A stretch of DNA of 64,000 nt from an uncultured Ruminococcus sp. (GCA_947176415.1 CAMWQJ010000001.1:1-64000); one strand, 5' to 3'. Positions 16,557 through 25,744 are shown, counted from the stretch's first letter. Notes: generated from the sequence alone by a model not told the origin. Made by a program: numbers and translations.

Positions 16557-17279
16557 TCAGTCGAAAGCGTGTGAGGCAACCATAGACTGAATCTCAATAG
16601 CGTCACTTATTGTTACTCCGTCGCCGTCGCCGAAAACATCGGCATTTACGATACCCTGAATTGTCATCTGATACTTGTCGGGATTTGCGATAGACTGCAT
16701 TATAAGTACAACGTCGTCTATACTTACCTTGTTGTTGCAGTCTGCGTCGCCTGAAAGCGTTACTTCGGGAAGAGTGTTTACAACGTCCGTTACATTCAAG
16801 CGCACTGGTCCTTCAGGACAAACAAGAGTTCGTCTAAAACCTGTATCTTCCTTTACTTTTATTGAAAGTTCAAGCGCATATTCATATTCTATCACCGGTG
16901 TAATATGAAACTGTCCATTATATTCTATATCATTATATCCTATACCATTTTCTGTGAAGTATTTCTTTAAAATTTCAGCTTCTTCTTCGGTGTCAAAGCG
17001 ATATGAACCCAAGACAAATTCAAAAAATCTGCGACCCTCTAAGCCAAATTTGCTTTTGCCGTCTTCGGATATAAAGAATTTCAAATTAGGATTATCATAG
17101 TAATCGGTCATTTCCTGCCATGCAACATATTTTGTGTCGCCTACGTTAAACGAAGTAGTATATTGATTAATACCGTGAAGACCTGAACTTATTGCCCCCG
17201 ATGTCATTGCAGTCATTGAAACCGCACACACAGCCACAGCCGAAATAGTGGCTAACATTTTCTTTAATGTTTTATTCAT
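16557..17279 (-). CDS. Secreted protein with C-terminal dockerin
   Basis: 240 aa. Signal peptide (residues 1 to about 29). The middle region (about 30-165) has no family I recognise: YTTSFNVGDTKYVAWQEMTDYY, FFISEDGKSKFGLEGRRFFEF, and a QFHITPVIEYEYALELSIKV strand-like part. The C-terminus from about residue 178 is a dockerin: GDADCNNKVSIDDVVLIMQSIAN and DVFGDGDGVTISDAIEIQSMV. First gene of a two-gene dockerin operon with its own promoter and GGAGG ribosome binding site. Its middle domain is the only clue to function and would need structural comparison. Confidence 0.85.
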   Translation of the reverse strand: MNKTLKKMLATISAVAVCAVSMTAMTSGAISSGLHGINQYTTSFNVGDTKYVAWQEMTDYYDNPNLKFFISEDGKSKFGLEGRRFFEFVLGSYRFDTEEEAEILKKYFTENGIGYNDIEYNGQFHITPVIEYEYALELSIKVKEDTGFRRTLVCPEGPVRLNVTDVVNTLPEVTLSGDADCNNKVSIDDVVLIMQSIANPDKYQMTIQGIVNADVFGDGDGVTISDAIEIQSMVASHAFD

Positions 17280-17327
17280 AAAAAACCTCCTTTTAATAAG
17301 TAAAAAACTGTGTTATCATGTAATTAT

Positions 17328-17356
17328 ATTATATCACTTCATGTAGGATTTGTCAA
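17328..17356 (-). promoter_or_regulatory. Promoter of the dockerin operon
   Basis: Minus strand TTGACA, 17-bp spacer ending GTGA, then TATAAT. Between this and the Nudix promoter (17357-17490) the DNA is very AT-rich and I see no gene. Confidence 0.8.
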
Positions 17357-17490
17357 TAGAATAAATACATTTTTTGAAAATTTTATTATTATATACAAAA
17401 AAGCACTATTAAATTATTTATAATTTTTTTATGGAAAATCTCTCTCCCTTATATAATACAAAAAAACTCACAATTTTCACGTTGCAGGTA

Positions 17491-17519
17491 TGGACATAAT
17501 CAACAAAATATGATATAAT
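17491..17519 (+). promoter_or_regulatory. Promoter of the Nudix gene
   Basis: TGGACA, 17-bp spacer ending TGA, TATAAT at 17514-17519. Confidence 0.7.
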
Positions 17520-17574
17520 ATCAGTGAAACTACATACTATAATGCCGTAAACGGCAGGAAAGGAAAACTTTTGT

Positions 17575-17988
17575 ATGCTTCACGAAAAATCATGCGGAGC
17601 TATCGTGTACCGCAAATTTCACGGCAATACGGAAATTCTTCTTATCAAGCATATCAACAGCGGTCACTGGTCTTTTCCGAAAGGTCATGTTGAATGCGGA
17701 GAAACTGAAGTTGAGACGGCAAGGCGTGAGATAAAAGAAGAGACTTCTATTGATGTTATTATAGACCCTACATTCCGTGAAACCGTTACATATTCGCCGA
17801 AAAAGGACACCATGAAAGTTGTTGTATATTTTCTTGCAAGGGCGAAAAATGTTGATTTTATACCTCAGGAAAACGAGATTTCGGAAATACGCTGGGTTGA
17901 TATATCATATGCTTCAAATATTCTTTCCTATGAAAATGACAGGACGATAGTAACGAGGGCAAAAAATGCAATAAAGGATATGCACTGA
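17575..17988 (+). CDS. Nudix hydrolase, Ap4A-hydrolase-like
   Basis: 137 aa. A complete Nudix box begins at GHVECGETEVETARREIKEE (about residues 38-57), preceded by GHWSFPKGH. The general form CGAIVYRK...LLIKHINSGHWSFPKGHVE is that of asymmetrical bis(5'-nucleosyl)-tetraphosphatases, which clear dinucleoside polyphosphates; other nucleotide substrates cannot be excluded. It uses an ATG at 17575, with AGGAAA about 8 bases upstream. The DEDD exonuclease gene follows after 34 bp, so the two likely form a small nucleic-acid housekeeping operon. Confidence 0.88.
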   Translation: MLHEKSCGAIVYRKFHGNTEILLIKHINSGHWSFPKGHVECGETEVETARREIKEETSIDVIIDPTFRETVTYSPKKDTMKVVVYFLARAKNVDFIPQENEISEIRWVDISYASNILSYENDRTIVTRAKNAIKDMH

Positions 17989-18022
17989 ATAATTATCAGT
18001 TGAAAAAAGCGGGGAGGTAAAA

Positions 18023-18988
18023 ATGTATAATAATAAAAATCTTTGTTTTGCCGATTTTGAATTTACCTGTGGCTATAAAATAAACAAACTCAAAAGTGAG
18101 ATTCTTTCCGTCGGGATTGTCATATGTGACAGCAGATACATAATAAAGGAAAAATTCTACTGCACGTGCAGACCGCATCTTTTTCCGACGCTTACAAGAC
18201 AGTGCATGAAACTGACACACCTCAGACAGCGTGAAATTGACAATTCACCCGACAGCAACGACGTTATGAGAAGTGTAAACAGCCTCCTGAAAAAATATGA
18301 TATTGATTTTGTCTTTGTGTGGGGAAATTTCGACAGGCATGGCTTTATATCCGATATCCAGCAACATACAAGATTTAAAAAAGAGTGCGGAAACATCAGG
18401 AAAGTAAGCAAAATGATAGTTGATATACAGGCGGATATGACTGAAAAAATGAATCTTCCCGAAGCCGTCAATATAAAGGAGCTTGCCTCGGCATTTGATT
18501 TTCAGCCTGTTTCTGGGACTTTTCACAACGCCATCAACGACGCACTCGCACTTTACGTAATACATAAGGCTGTAAATACGGAAAACGTCATGGAAAACGA
18601 AAAACTCTCAGCCATAAGAAGAGAACGTATTGAAAAGAGGGAACAGAATCAACTTAAATCCGAAAAGAAACGCACGGAAATTGCTTTTTCCGTACCGCTT
18701 TCCGAGTCAGAAAAAATTTATTATGAGGAAATAAAAGGAAATGCGAGAAAGGAGATTGACTTTATAATATTAAGAAGCAAGATTATTTCAGTCATGCAGA
18801 ACAATCCCTCCGACAGTGAATTTATAATTGTTCATTTCAGGGAAAACGGTGCAGTAAAGGCAATTCCGAAAAGAAAATATAATTATACTTTACAGCGACT
18901 TTCTGAAAAGTCTGTTGAATTTAACCGTGAGAATTTTTCAGTAATAATACTTGAGGAGTGCAAGGAAAAAGAAACCGTAAAACTATAA
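18023..18988 (+). CDS. DEDD-family 3'-5' exonuclease with unknown C-terminal domain
   Basis: 321 aa. Residues 1 to about 185 form a DnaQ/RNase T-type exonuclease: motif I FADFEFTC (D-x-E), motif II region FVWGNFDRHGF, motif III HNAINDALAL (H and D, DEDDh class). It resembles KapD/ERI-1-like exonucleases acting on RNA or DNA. The remaining 130 residues, about 190-321, begin with a Lys/Glu-rich helix (SAIRRERIEKREQNQLKSEK) and contain an SxSEKIYYEEIKGNARKEIDF part that I do not recognise. GGGGAGG precedes the ATG. It ends at a strong bidirectional terminator. Confidence 0.8.
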   Translation: MYNNKNLCFADFEFTCGYKINKLKSEILSVGIVICDSRYIIKEKFYCTCRPHLFPTLTRQCMKLTHLRQREIDNSPDSNDVMRSVNSLLKKYDIDFVFVWGNFDRHGFISDIQQHTRFKKECGNIRKVSKMIVDIQADMTEKMNLPEAVNIKELASAFDFQPVSGTFHNAINDALALYVIHKAVNTENVMENEKLSAIRRERIEKREQNQLKSEKKRTEIAFSVPLSESEKIYYEEIKGNARKEIDFIILRSKIISVMQNNPSDSEFIIVHFRENGAVKAIPKRKYNYTLQRLSEKSVEFNRENFSVIILEECKEKETVKL

Positions 18989-19030
18989 AAAAAGGGCGGA
19001 TATTTTTTTTATTTATCCGCCCTGTTTTTT
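18986..19030. terminator. Bidirectional terminator between exonuclease and glycan genes
   Basis: GGGCGGATA (18994-19002), T-rich loop, TATCCGCCC (19014-19022), T-run to 19030; an A-run on the other side serves the minus strand. Confidence 0.85.
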
Positions 19031-21540
19031 TATTTTTTTGCATATGAAAGAGTCTGTGCTATTTTTTCAAAATCCCTTGGGGTGATGTTCAGGTCGTTGC
19101 GGACGGTTTCTATTAATTTTTCCGTAACCGGTGATATTGTCTTTTCGGAATTTATAAAATTGCGGTATTGTATTCCGACCGATTTTATATCAAGAACATT
19201 TTCTGCAAAACTTCTTGCACTGTTGCCTGTTTTTATACGTATATCGGAATTTTCGGAAAGTTTTTTCAGCGTGCTGTATATCTGATTTACTTCCTCGGTT
19301 TCGCCCGTTTTGTCGGCGGACGGTATTTTTATACAAGCCCCGTCGGGTATTTCCGAAAAACTTCCTATATCGTTCACAACGGAACATTTTCCCTTTGCGA
19401 GAATACGCATAAGACTTCCGCTTGTCTCTCCGTTGTATGGATAGCGGAGGTTAAGGCATATATCGGTCATATCGATATATTCATTGAATTTCTCCATATC
19501 CGTATAGCCTGTGAGAGTTATTTTTTCAGAGATATTTTCTGAATTTATAATTTCGTCGAGCTTTTTTTTCATATCGTCATGGAATTTTCCGACAAGAACA
19601 AGATGCACATTATCATTATTTTTTGCAAGCCTTGCAAAAGCCTTTACAATCGGAATAATTCTCTTTGTCTCGTGTATTCCTCCGAGTGCGGAAATAATAA
19701 TTTTATTATCGTCAAAACCGTTTTTCCGCTTTGCCTCAGAAGTATTTTTCAGCGGTTCAATTTTTGCGTAAAGCGGTATTACTTCAACATTTCTTGCTAT
19801 GTTTTTCATGAGAAGATTTTTCTTTGCGTACTCGCTGTGAACGATAATTCTGTCAGCCGAATCAGCCAGATAGCTGTTAAGGACGATATTATAAATATCG
19901 GGGTTTGCTGTACCGCTTTTAAGGGAATTTATATACATATCGGGGGTGTCAATGTCGCTGTCAATAAAGGTTTTATACATGGCATAATTGCCCTTGTTTA
20001 CCGTCATGGAATAATGGCAGAAAGCCCCGTGCAGATTCAGGTCGTGCAGAACCATAGTTCCGTGGTATTGCTTTATATAAGGGTACATATAAACGTGATA
20101 TTCGGAATTTCCAACCTGAAAAATAGTGTCATGATATTGATTTATTCTTTTCGGATAGGCTCTGTATGAATAAATATTCACATTCTGCGGAAAAACCAGA
20201 ACAGGATTATAATTTTCCTCAATAAAAATATCTATATCAAAATACTGCGACAGTTCGTTTATTATATCCTGACTGTAGTCTGCAATTCCCGACTGTAAAG
20301 GCGGAAGAGGAGTAAAGACGGCTATTTTTTTTCTGATGTCTCCGTTGATTTTTTCACATACTGAAATATTATCGAGGAGAGAGATTATATTGTCATTTAT
20401 CTTGTCCCAGCGGTATAAATCAAGCCTTTTCATACCTCTTTGTGCATAGTCGTCAAGAATTTTTTCGTCGCTGAGAATTTTTGCCATGCCGTCCGCAATA
20501 CTCCTGTCATCATAGGCATTTACAAGTATAACAGCCTCTCCGCCTATTTCCACAAGGCTCGAATTATTGGCAGTTAAAACAGGCGTACCGCAAGCCCATG
20601 CCTCGACGATGGGAAGTCCGAAACCCTCGTATTTTGAGGGAAAAGCCATAAGCACAGCGAGGTTGTAAAGTTTTAAAAGCTCGTCGTCGGTGACAAAATT
20701 TGTGAAAATAATATCGTCTTCTATATGCCTTGCTCTCGCAACCGTTTTAAAGCCGTTTATACTGTTTTCGGAGAGTTTGCAGACAACCGCAAGCTGATAT
20801 TTTTTTCTTATATTTTCAGGCATCAGGGCATACGCACGTATCAGACCATCAATATTTTTTCGGCTGTCCTCTCCGCCCGTACACATAATAAAAGGCTTTG
20901 TTATGCCGAATTTTTCTAGAAGCAAAATTTTTTCGCATTCGGGTATGTCAATGATTTTATACCTGTCGTCAACAGCTCCCCAGATGATTTTTATTTTTTC
21001 TGGACTGAAATTAAGATATTTTATAAGGTCGGTTTTTACGCTTCCAGATATAACGAAAAGTTCGTCAGACCAGCGGAGATTTTCAATGCACTTCATATAA
21101 TCTTCACGGACGTTTCTGTCTTTCAAATATCTGTCCTGCATGACATAGGGAATTATATCATAGACCGTCGAGACGACTTTTACACCGTAAAACCATTCTT
21201 TTCGGTACTTCATGATACTGTCAAAAGGCGACGTTATATAGAAAATATCAATATTATTTTCACGGATATATCTTTTTATTATATTTCCGATAACGTCGCT
21301 GTATTTTTCAGAAATAAGCGAATTATTTTCGCCCGTGTAAATAAAATCCTCTGTAAGATTTGATTTATTTTCAACCAAATCAGCAAGGGAAAAATCGCCG
21401 TCAATAAGGTTAAGGAAAAAATAATGATTGTTTTTATCCCTTTCAATCATGCCTGTAAACTGGCTGAGGGCGTAATTTCCTATGCCTCTGTTACGACTCA
21501 TATTTCCGAGGATTGCCACAGCGTCAAAAGCTATATTCAT
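19030..21540 (-). CDS. Two-domain GT4 glycosyltransferase
   Basis: 836 aa, about twice a normal family 4 glycosyltransferase, because two GT-B modules are fused. The first (1 to about 385) starts MNIAFDAVAILGNMSRNRGIGNYA and has FPSKYEGFGLPIVEAWACGTPVL, the donor-binding E-x7-E region. The second (about 400-836) has VFTPLPPLQSGIADYS, NIYSYRAYPKRINQ, ALGGIHETKRIIPIVKAFARL and LRYPYNGETSGSLMRILAKG. Such tandem enzymes add consecutive sugars in cell-surface polysaccharide synthesis. Its start overlaps the FkbM gene by 4 bp, and it is the last gene of the export module, ending at a terminator. Acceptor and sugars unknown. Confidence 0.85.
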   Translation of the reverse strand: MNIAFDAVAILGNMSRNRGIGNYALSQFTGMIERDKNNHYFFLNLIDGDFSLADLVENKSNLTEDFIYTGENNSLISEKYSDVIGNIIKRYIRENNIDIFYITSPFDSIMKYRKEWFYGVKVVSTVYDIIPYVMQDRYLKDRNVREDYMKCIENLRWSDELFVISGSVKTDLIKYLNFSPEKIKIIWGAVDDRYKIIDIPECEKILLLEKFGITKPFIMCTGGEDSRKNIDGLIRAYALMPENIRKKYQLAVVCKLSENSINGFKTVARARHIEDDIIFTNFVTDDELLKLYNLAVLMAFPSKYEGFGLPIVEAWACGTPVLTANNSSLVEIGGEAVILVNAYDDRSIADGMAKILSDEKILDDYAQRGMKRLDLYRWDKINDNIISLLDNISVCEKINGDIRKKIAVFTPLPPLQSGIADYSQDIINELSQYFDIDIFIEENYNPVLVFPQNVNIYSYRAYPKRINQYHDTIFQVGNSEYHVYMYPYIKQYHGTMVLHDLNLHGAFCHYSMTVNKGNYAMYKTFIDSDIDTPDMYINSLKSGTANPDIYNIVLNSYLADSADRIIVHSEYAKKNLLMKNIARNVEVIPLYAKIEPLKNTSEAKRKNGFDDNKIIISALGGIHETKRIIPIVKAFARLAKNNDNVHLVLVGKFHDDMKKKLDEIINSENISEKITLTGYTDMEKFNEYIDMTDICLNLRYPYNGETSGSLMRILAKGKCSVVNDIGSFSEIPDGACIKIPSADKTGETEEVNQIYSTLKKLSENSDIRIKTGNSARSFAENVLDIKSVGIQYRNFINSEKTISPVTEKLIETVRNDLNITPRDFEKIAQTLSYAKK

Positions 21541-22667
21541 GCTTTTCCTCCTCCTGTGATTCTGCTGTCCGTGAATATTGAATTTATACCTGTAAACGCA
21601 AATTCCGTATATCCGTTTTTTTCCATAATGTCAATTATTTCCTGATTTTTTTCACCGACTGTCAGACCGTTTTTATAGCCTATCATTTCGCATATTATTA
21701 TAAGCGGACGGAATTTTTCAAAGTCGGTCATTTTCATTATGGCAAGTTCCATTCCCTCTATGTCAATATTCATTATGTCGGGTGCTTTTTCGGGAAAATA
21801 TTTTTCCGTTATTTCGTTTATTGTTACTGATTCTACAGATACAGTCTTTTCTATTTTAAGTTCGGGATTTTCCTTTATAAAGCCCATTACAGCATTTAAA
21901 TCGGAGCTTGAAAGACCGTCTCCGTTAAGTATATAGAAATCTGTATTTCCGCAAGGTTTTTCCGTAAGGCACTTATTTATCACAATATCTTCAGGTCGCT
22001 GTTCGGCAAGTTCACGTGCAAGTTCAGGATTTGCCTCAAGAAGAATCCCCCTCGCACCCTCCGAATAAAAACCGTAAGTATTGCTTAAATGTACGGCATG
22101 ATTTGCCCCTAAATCAAGATATGTTATATCCCTGATATTCCTGCGGAGCGTGCTTAAAATATACCTGATAATATTATCCTCGCCAGACTGTGAATAAGAA
22201 ATTTTTATTTCTTTTATTTCATTTTCTTTTGCGGTTACTGTATTTTTTTTCATTTCGTCAAGCTGTTTTTTCAGACCGTCAATTTCCCTTGTGAGTTCTT
22301 TAATACTTTTGCTGAGATTTTCAACATTTTCCAGTTTATTTTTAATATCTGAAATTTCATTGTTTGTCTCGGACGAAAAAATATTGTTTGCGGAATTATA
22401 TTCCGTCTGCTGTATCATACAAGGCTCGACAAACCAGAAAGTAAGACGGCGTATAAGCCTTTTAAAAAGCCTTGTTATTTTTTCCGCAGTGGTTTCCGCC
22501 GTGATTTCCCTGTAGGAACGATTTACGGCTGTAATATTCATTTTGTAGAGTGCATCAGCCATAATCCTGTTTGTTCCGTCTGATATATGCGAAGATTTTT
22601 CGGGAATATCTCCGCATAGTTTTTTCATTATAACTTCCGTTTCTGTTTTATCAAAATCAATACTCAA
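21537..22667 (-). CDS. FkbM-family methyltransferase with coiled-coil N-terminus
   Basis: 376 aa. The N-terminal 150 residues contain a predicted coiled coil (NNEISDIKNKLENVENLSKS, IKELTREIDGLKKQLDEMKK), unusual for a stand-alone FkbM enzyme. From about residue 155 it has the FkbM fold: SQSGEDNIIRYIL, TYLDLGANHAVHLSNTYGFY (SAM-binding DxGAN), GILLEANPELARELAEQRPE, and DIMNIDIEGMELAIMKM. FkbM enzymes O-methylate sugars or polyketides; here the setting with ABC exporter and glycosyltransferase suggests methylation (perhaps chain capping) of a surface glycan. It lies 3 bp after the ATPase gene and overlaps the next by 4 bp. Confidence 0.82.
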   Translation of the reverse strand: MSIDFDKTETEVIMKKLCGDIPEKSSHISDGTNRIMADALYKMNITAVNRSYREITAETTAEKITRLFKRLIRRLTFWFVEPCMIQQTEYNSANNIFSSETNNEISDIKNKLENVENLSKSIKELTREIDGLKKQLDEMKKNTVTAKENEIKEIKISYSQSGEDNIIRYILSTLRRNIRDITYLDLGANHAVHLSNTYGFYSEGARGILLEANPELARELAEQRPEDIVINKCLTEKPCGNTDFYILNGDGLSSSDLNAVMGFIKENPELKIEKTVSVESVTINEITEKYFPEKAPDIMNIDIEGMELAIMKMTDFEKFRPLIIICEMIGYKNGLTVGEKNQEIIDIMEKNGYTEFAFTGINSIFTDSRITGGGKA

Positions 22668-22670
22668 AAT

Positions 22671-23939
22671 TTATAACCTCCAATTGTGCCGAATGCTGAA
22701 ATAGCCCATGTTTCTTTCGTCGGAGACAACTTCAAAACCGCAGTAATTCCTGTAAAAATCCATCGGCGTACCGTCAGAATCCACAACAGCCACATTCAGA
22801 ATATATTGTCCCGAAAGCAAAGGCAGTTTTTCTATATCAACCGAAATAGTTCCGTCCGTATTTATATTGTCTATTTTCAGCCTGTCTATCTGCGTGTTGT
22901 TTCCGTAAAGACAATCGCCGTTTAAATTGTAAAAACCAAATCCGAATACATATTCATCAAGGGGCTTGTTTATATGATAATTTATCTTTATTGTGAGACT
23001 TTCACCCGTGCGGAAAATTCTTTTGTCTTTTCCGCTGTTGTCCAGCATTTCGGCTTTCGTTATCTCAATATATTTAAGACCGAAACGGTTGGCGGAATAA
23101 TCTATAATATCATCATCAGATTTATTTTTTTCGTCGGCGTCAGTTTCTTTTTCGGAATTTTTTTCCTCTGTCTGCAATATTTCAGTTTCGGGATTTCTGT
23201 CAATTTTTTTCTGATTCATAAAATTCATATATGCGTCAATTACCTTGTCTGAGCGACCCTCTTTTACAATAAGACCGTCATTAAGCCATATGGCACGGTC
23301 GCAGAATTTTTCAATCGTCCCCGAGTCGTGAGTGACTATAATAATTGTAACGCCGTTGGACTTCAATTCACGCAGACGATTAAAGCATTTGGTCTGAAAA
23401 TTGGTATCGCCGACCGCCAGTATTTCGTCAATAAGCAGAATATCGGCATTCACATTTATTGCGACGGAAAAAGCAAGTCTCATATACATACCCGAAGAAT
23501 ACGTGCGCACAGGATTATCTATAAAGTCGTTGAGTTCGGAAAAATTAATTATATCATCAAGTCGGCTGTCGATTTCCTTTTTTTTGAGACCGAATATGGA
23601 GGCGTTTGTGTAAATATTTTCCCGTCCGCTCATGTCGGGGTGAAATCCCGCACCGAGTTCGATAAGGCTTGAAACTCTGCCGTGCATGATAATTTCACCG
23701 CTGTCGGCATACATGATTTTTGTCAGAAGTTTCAGCGTTGTGCTTTTTCCGCAACCGTTGTGACCGATAAGCCCGAGAGCCTCGCCTTTTTTTACTTCAA
23801 AGCTAATTCCCCTGAGAACTTCACGGACTTCATATCTGTTGCGTTTATGAAATAAAAGCCTTTCTTTCAACTGAGACCCTTTGTCAAAATATATTTTAAA
23901 TGACTTTTTTATATTTTTAACTTCTATTGCATTTTCCAT
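22671..23939 (-). CDS. Polysaccharide ABC exporter ATPase (Wzt/TagH-like)
   Basis: 422 aa from the ATG at 23939, whose A is the last base of the permease TAA; the reading frame extends 47 codons further but that part overlaps the permease. ATPase features: Walker A GHNGCGKST, signature YSSGM, Walker B ILLIDEILAVGD, and a switch His in VTHDSG. After an acidic linker (about 255-290) there is a C-terminal beta domain (about 295-422) typical of Wzt, which in O-antigen exporters recognises the capped end of the glycan. Together with the FkbM methyltransferase this suggests a terminator-dependent exporter. Acts at the membrane with the permease. Confidence 0.9.
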   Translation of the reverse strand: MENAIEVKNIKKSFKIYFDKGSQLKERLLFHKRNRYEVREVLRGISFEVKKGEALGLIGHNGCGKSTTLKLLTKIMYADSGEIIMHGRVSSLIELGAGFHPDMSGRENIYTNASIFGLKKKEIDSRLDDIINFSELNDFIDNPVRTYSSGMYMRLAFSVAINVNADILLIDEILAVGDTNFQTKCFNRLRELKSNGVTIIIVTHDSGTIEKFCDRAIWLNDGLIVKEGRSDKVIDAYMNFMNQKKIDRNPETEILQTEEKNSEKETDADEKNKSDDDIIDYSANRFGLKYIEITKAEMLDNSGKDKRIFRTGESLTIKINYHINKPLDEYVFGFGFYNLNGDCLYGNNTQIDRLKIDNINTDGTISVDIEKLPLLSGQYILNVAVVDSDGTPMDFYRNYCGFEVVSDERNMGYFSIRHNWRL

Positions 23940-24715
23940 TATAATTCCTCCGCAAAATGCCTTTGTAACCTGATAAAAAGAAAATGCCCTGCAACAAGGA
24001 ATACAGAGCCGAGAACAAACGAGGATAAAAGTCCCGAGAGTTCGGGAACAGTCCTGTAATAAAGCACAGCCCTGTAGCATTCTATGATGTGCGTCATGGG
24101 ATTAAGATTGAATATTGGCAGAAGATTTTCGGGAACTATGGCTTTATCATACATTATGGGAGTCATGTACATAAGAGCCATTGAGATAATGCCGAGAATG
24201 TGTTCCAAGTCCCTGAAATATACCGTAACGGAAGAAGCGATTAAGGCAGTACCGAGGGCAAGTATATACTCCGCAAACATGATTACGGGCAGGCATAGAA
24301 GTGCAAGGGGATTTATTCCGTTGCCTGAAAAAATCACCACCGCAAACACTACAATAAAGCTCAGAAGCATATTTACAAAACAGCTTGTAACGTATGAAAT
24401 CGGTATAACCTGACGTGGAAAGTATATTTTCTTTATCAAATCTTTCTGTGCGACTACCGACGAAGCACCGCCGGTCAGCGATGAGGAAAAGAATATCCAC
24501 GGAATAAGTGCGACAAAAAGATATAAATAATATCTTTCCGTGTCTGTTTTTAATATAAGACTGAAAACAACAGTATAGACAATAAGCTGTAAAAGGGGAT
24601 TTATGAAAGTCCACATAAACCCGAGGAACGAGCCTTTATAACGCCCTCTGAGGTCTTTTCTCACAAGACTGAAAATCATCTGCCTGTAGTCAAATATTTC
24701 TTTCAGTGTTTTCAT
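23939..24715 (-). CDS. Polysaccharide ABC exporter permease (Wzm/TagG-like)
   Basis: 258 aa. It starts MKTLKEIFDYRQMIFSLVRKDLRGRYKGSFLGFMWTFINPLLQ, the amphipathic interface helix and RYKxSxLGxxWxxxNP motif of ABC-2 permeases for polysaccharides and teichoic acids. About six hydrophobic helices follow, with LNPMTHIIECYRAVLYYRTVP before the last. It pairs with the ATPase it overlaps by one base to export undecaprenyl-linked glycans. First gene of the four-gene module; AAGGAG precedes the ATG. Confidence 0.9.
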   Translation of the reverse strand: MKTLKEIFDYRQMIFSLVRKDLRGRYKGSFLGFMWTFINPLLQLIVYTVVFSLILKTDTERYYLYLFVALIPWIFFSSSLTGGASSVVAQKDLIKKIYFPRQVIPISYVTSCFVNMLLSFIVVFAVVIFSGNGINPLALLCLPVIMFAEYILALGTALIASSVTVYFRDLEHILGIISMALMYMTPIMYDKAIVPENLLPIFNLNPMTHIIECYRAVLYYRTVPELSGLLSSFVLGSVFLVAGHFLFIRLQRHFAEEL

Positions 24716-24744
24716 TTGATTCTCCTTGACTGTTATTGTCAGTT

Positions 24745-24774
24745 ATTATACCACGATAAAGGCAGAAAAGTCAA
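24745..24774 (-). promoter_or_regulatory. Promoter of the glycan export operon
   Basis: Minus strand TTGACT, 18-bp spacer, TATAAT. It lies back to back with the YitT promoter, only 16 bp between the -35 boxes. Confidence 0.7.
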
Positions 24775-24790
24775 TATAAATTACGTCATG

Positions 24791-24819
24791 TTGACTTCAC
24801 GGGCAGTATATGGTATAAT
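24791..24819 (+). promoter_or_regulatory. Promoter of the YitT-family gene
   Basis: TTGACT, 17-bp spacer, TATAAT at 24814-24819. Confidence 0.7.
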
Positions 24820-24858
24820 ATTTACTGTATTAAATTAAATATATAAAAGGAGTATTAT

Positions 24859-25740
24859 ATGAATAAAATAACTTCGCTTTTCAGAAAAATAAAGCCGTTC
24901 AATCTTATTATGCTTACTGTTGCAGGAATTATAAACGCATTTGGAATAACGATTTTCCTTATGCCTGTAAATCTCTATGACAGTGGTATTTCGGGGACAT
25001 CAATGCTTTTGTCTCAGCTTACTTCCGAAAGTTTTTCCCTGTCTATATTCCTGATTCTGCTCAACGTGCCATTGTTTCTTTACGGTCTGAAAAAACAGGG
25101 CGGTATGTTTACTTTCTTATCGATATATGCGGTTGCGGTTTATTCGCTGACATCATGGCTTATAACCGATGTGCTTCCCGTTGACGTAAGCACAGCTTCA
25201 CCGCTTGCCGAAAAAGACTTGCTGTTGTGTGCATTGTTCGGAGGGGTTATTTCGGGAATCGGTAGCGGTCTTGCCATACGTTTCGGAGGTGCTATGGACG
25301 GAATAGAAGTTATGGCGGTTATTTTTGCCAGACGTCTCGGACTTTCCGTCGGCAGTTTTGTAATGTTCTATAATGTAATTCTCTACATAATATGCGGTTT
25401 TGCCATAAACAGCTGGATTCTTCCGCTTTATTCAATCGTGACTTATACCGCCTCGCTGAAAACTGTTGACTATATAGTTGACGGTCTGCAACGTTCAAAA
25501 TCAGCTATGATAGTAACTTCAAAGTCTGACATGATACGTCAGGAATTATTGAAGGAGTTCGGCTGTGGTATAACTCTCATAGACGCAAAGGGCGGTTTTT
25601 CGGGTGCAGATGTAAAAGTCCTGTATTTTGTGGTAAACCGTTTTCAAGTGATAAAACTGAAAAATATAGTCCACGAAATAGACCCCCTCGCCTATATAAC
25701 ACTAAGTGAAGTTGCGGATATATTCCGTTCAAATTCATGA
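24859..25740 (+). CDS. YitT family membrane protein (DUF161/DUF2179)
   Basis: 293 aa. About five to six transmembrane helices in residues 12-205, including FGITIFLMPVNLYDSGISGTSMLLSQL and FGGVISGIGSGLAIRFGGAMDGIEVMAVI, the repeated glycine-rich YitT pattern. A cytoplasmic DUF2179 domain of about 75 residues follows (SAMIVTSKSDMIRQELLKEFGCGITLIDAKGGFSGADVKVLYFVV). DUF2179 is PII-like and may sense a small ligand. Function of the family is unknown; a transport role is often assumed. GGAG sits about 8 bases before the ATG. It converges on the next gene with 4 bp between stop codons and no visible terminator. Confidence 0.88.
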   Translation: MNKITSLFRKIKPFNLIMLTVAGIINAFGITIFLMPVNLYDSGISGTSMLLSQLTSESFSLSIFLILLNVPLFLYGLKKQGGMFTFLSIYAVAVYSLTSWLITDVLPVDVSTASPLAEKDLLLCALFGGVISGIGSGLAIRFGGAMDGIEVMAVIFARRLGLSVGSFVMFYNVILYIICGFAINSWILPLYSIVTYTASLKTVDYIVDGLQRSKSAMIVTSKSDMIRQELLKEFGCGITLIDAKGGFSGADVKVLYFVVNRFQVIKLKNIVHEIDPLAYITLSEVADIFRSNS

Positions 25741-25744
25741 AAAT

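Noticed and set aside
23940-24080. 47-codon N-terminal extension of the glycan exporter ATPase
   Set aside because: It overlaps the permease gene in another frame and is Cys-rich nonsense; ATPases of this type start at MENAIEVKNIKKSF.
24721-24745. ACTG/CAGT palindrome before the glycan operon as an operator
   Set aside because: Very short arms and expected by chance in AT-rich DNA.
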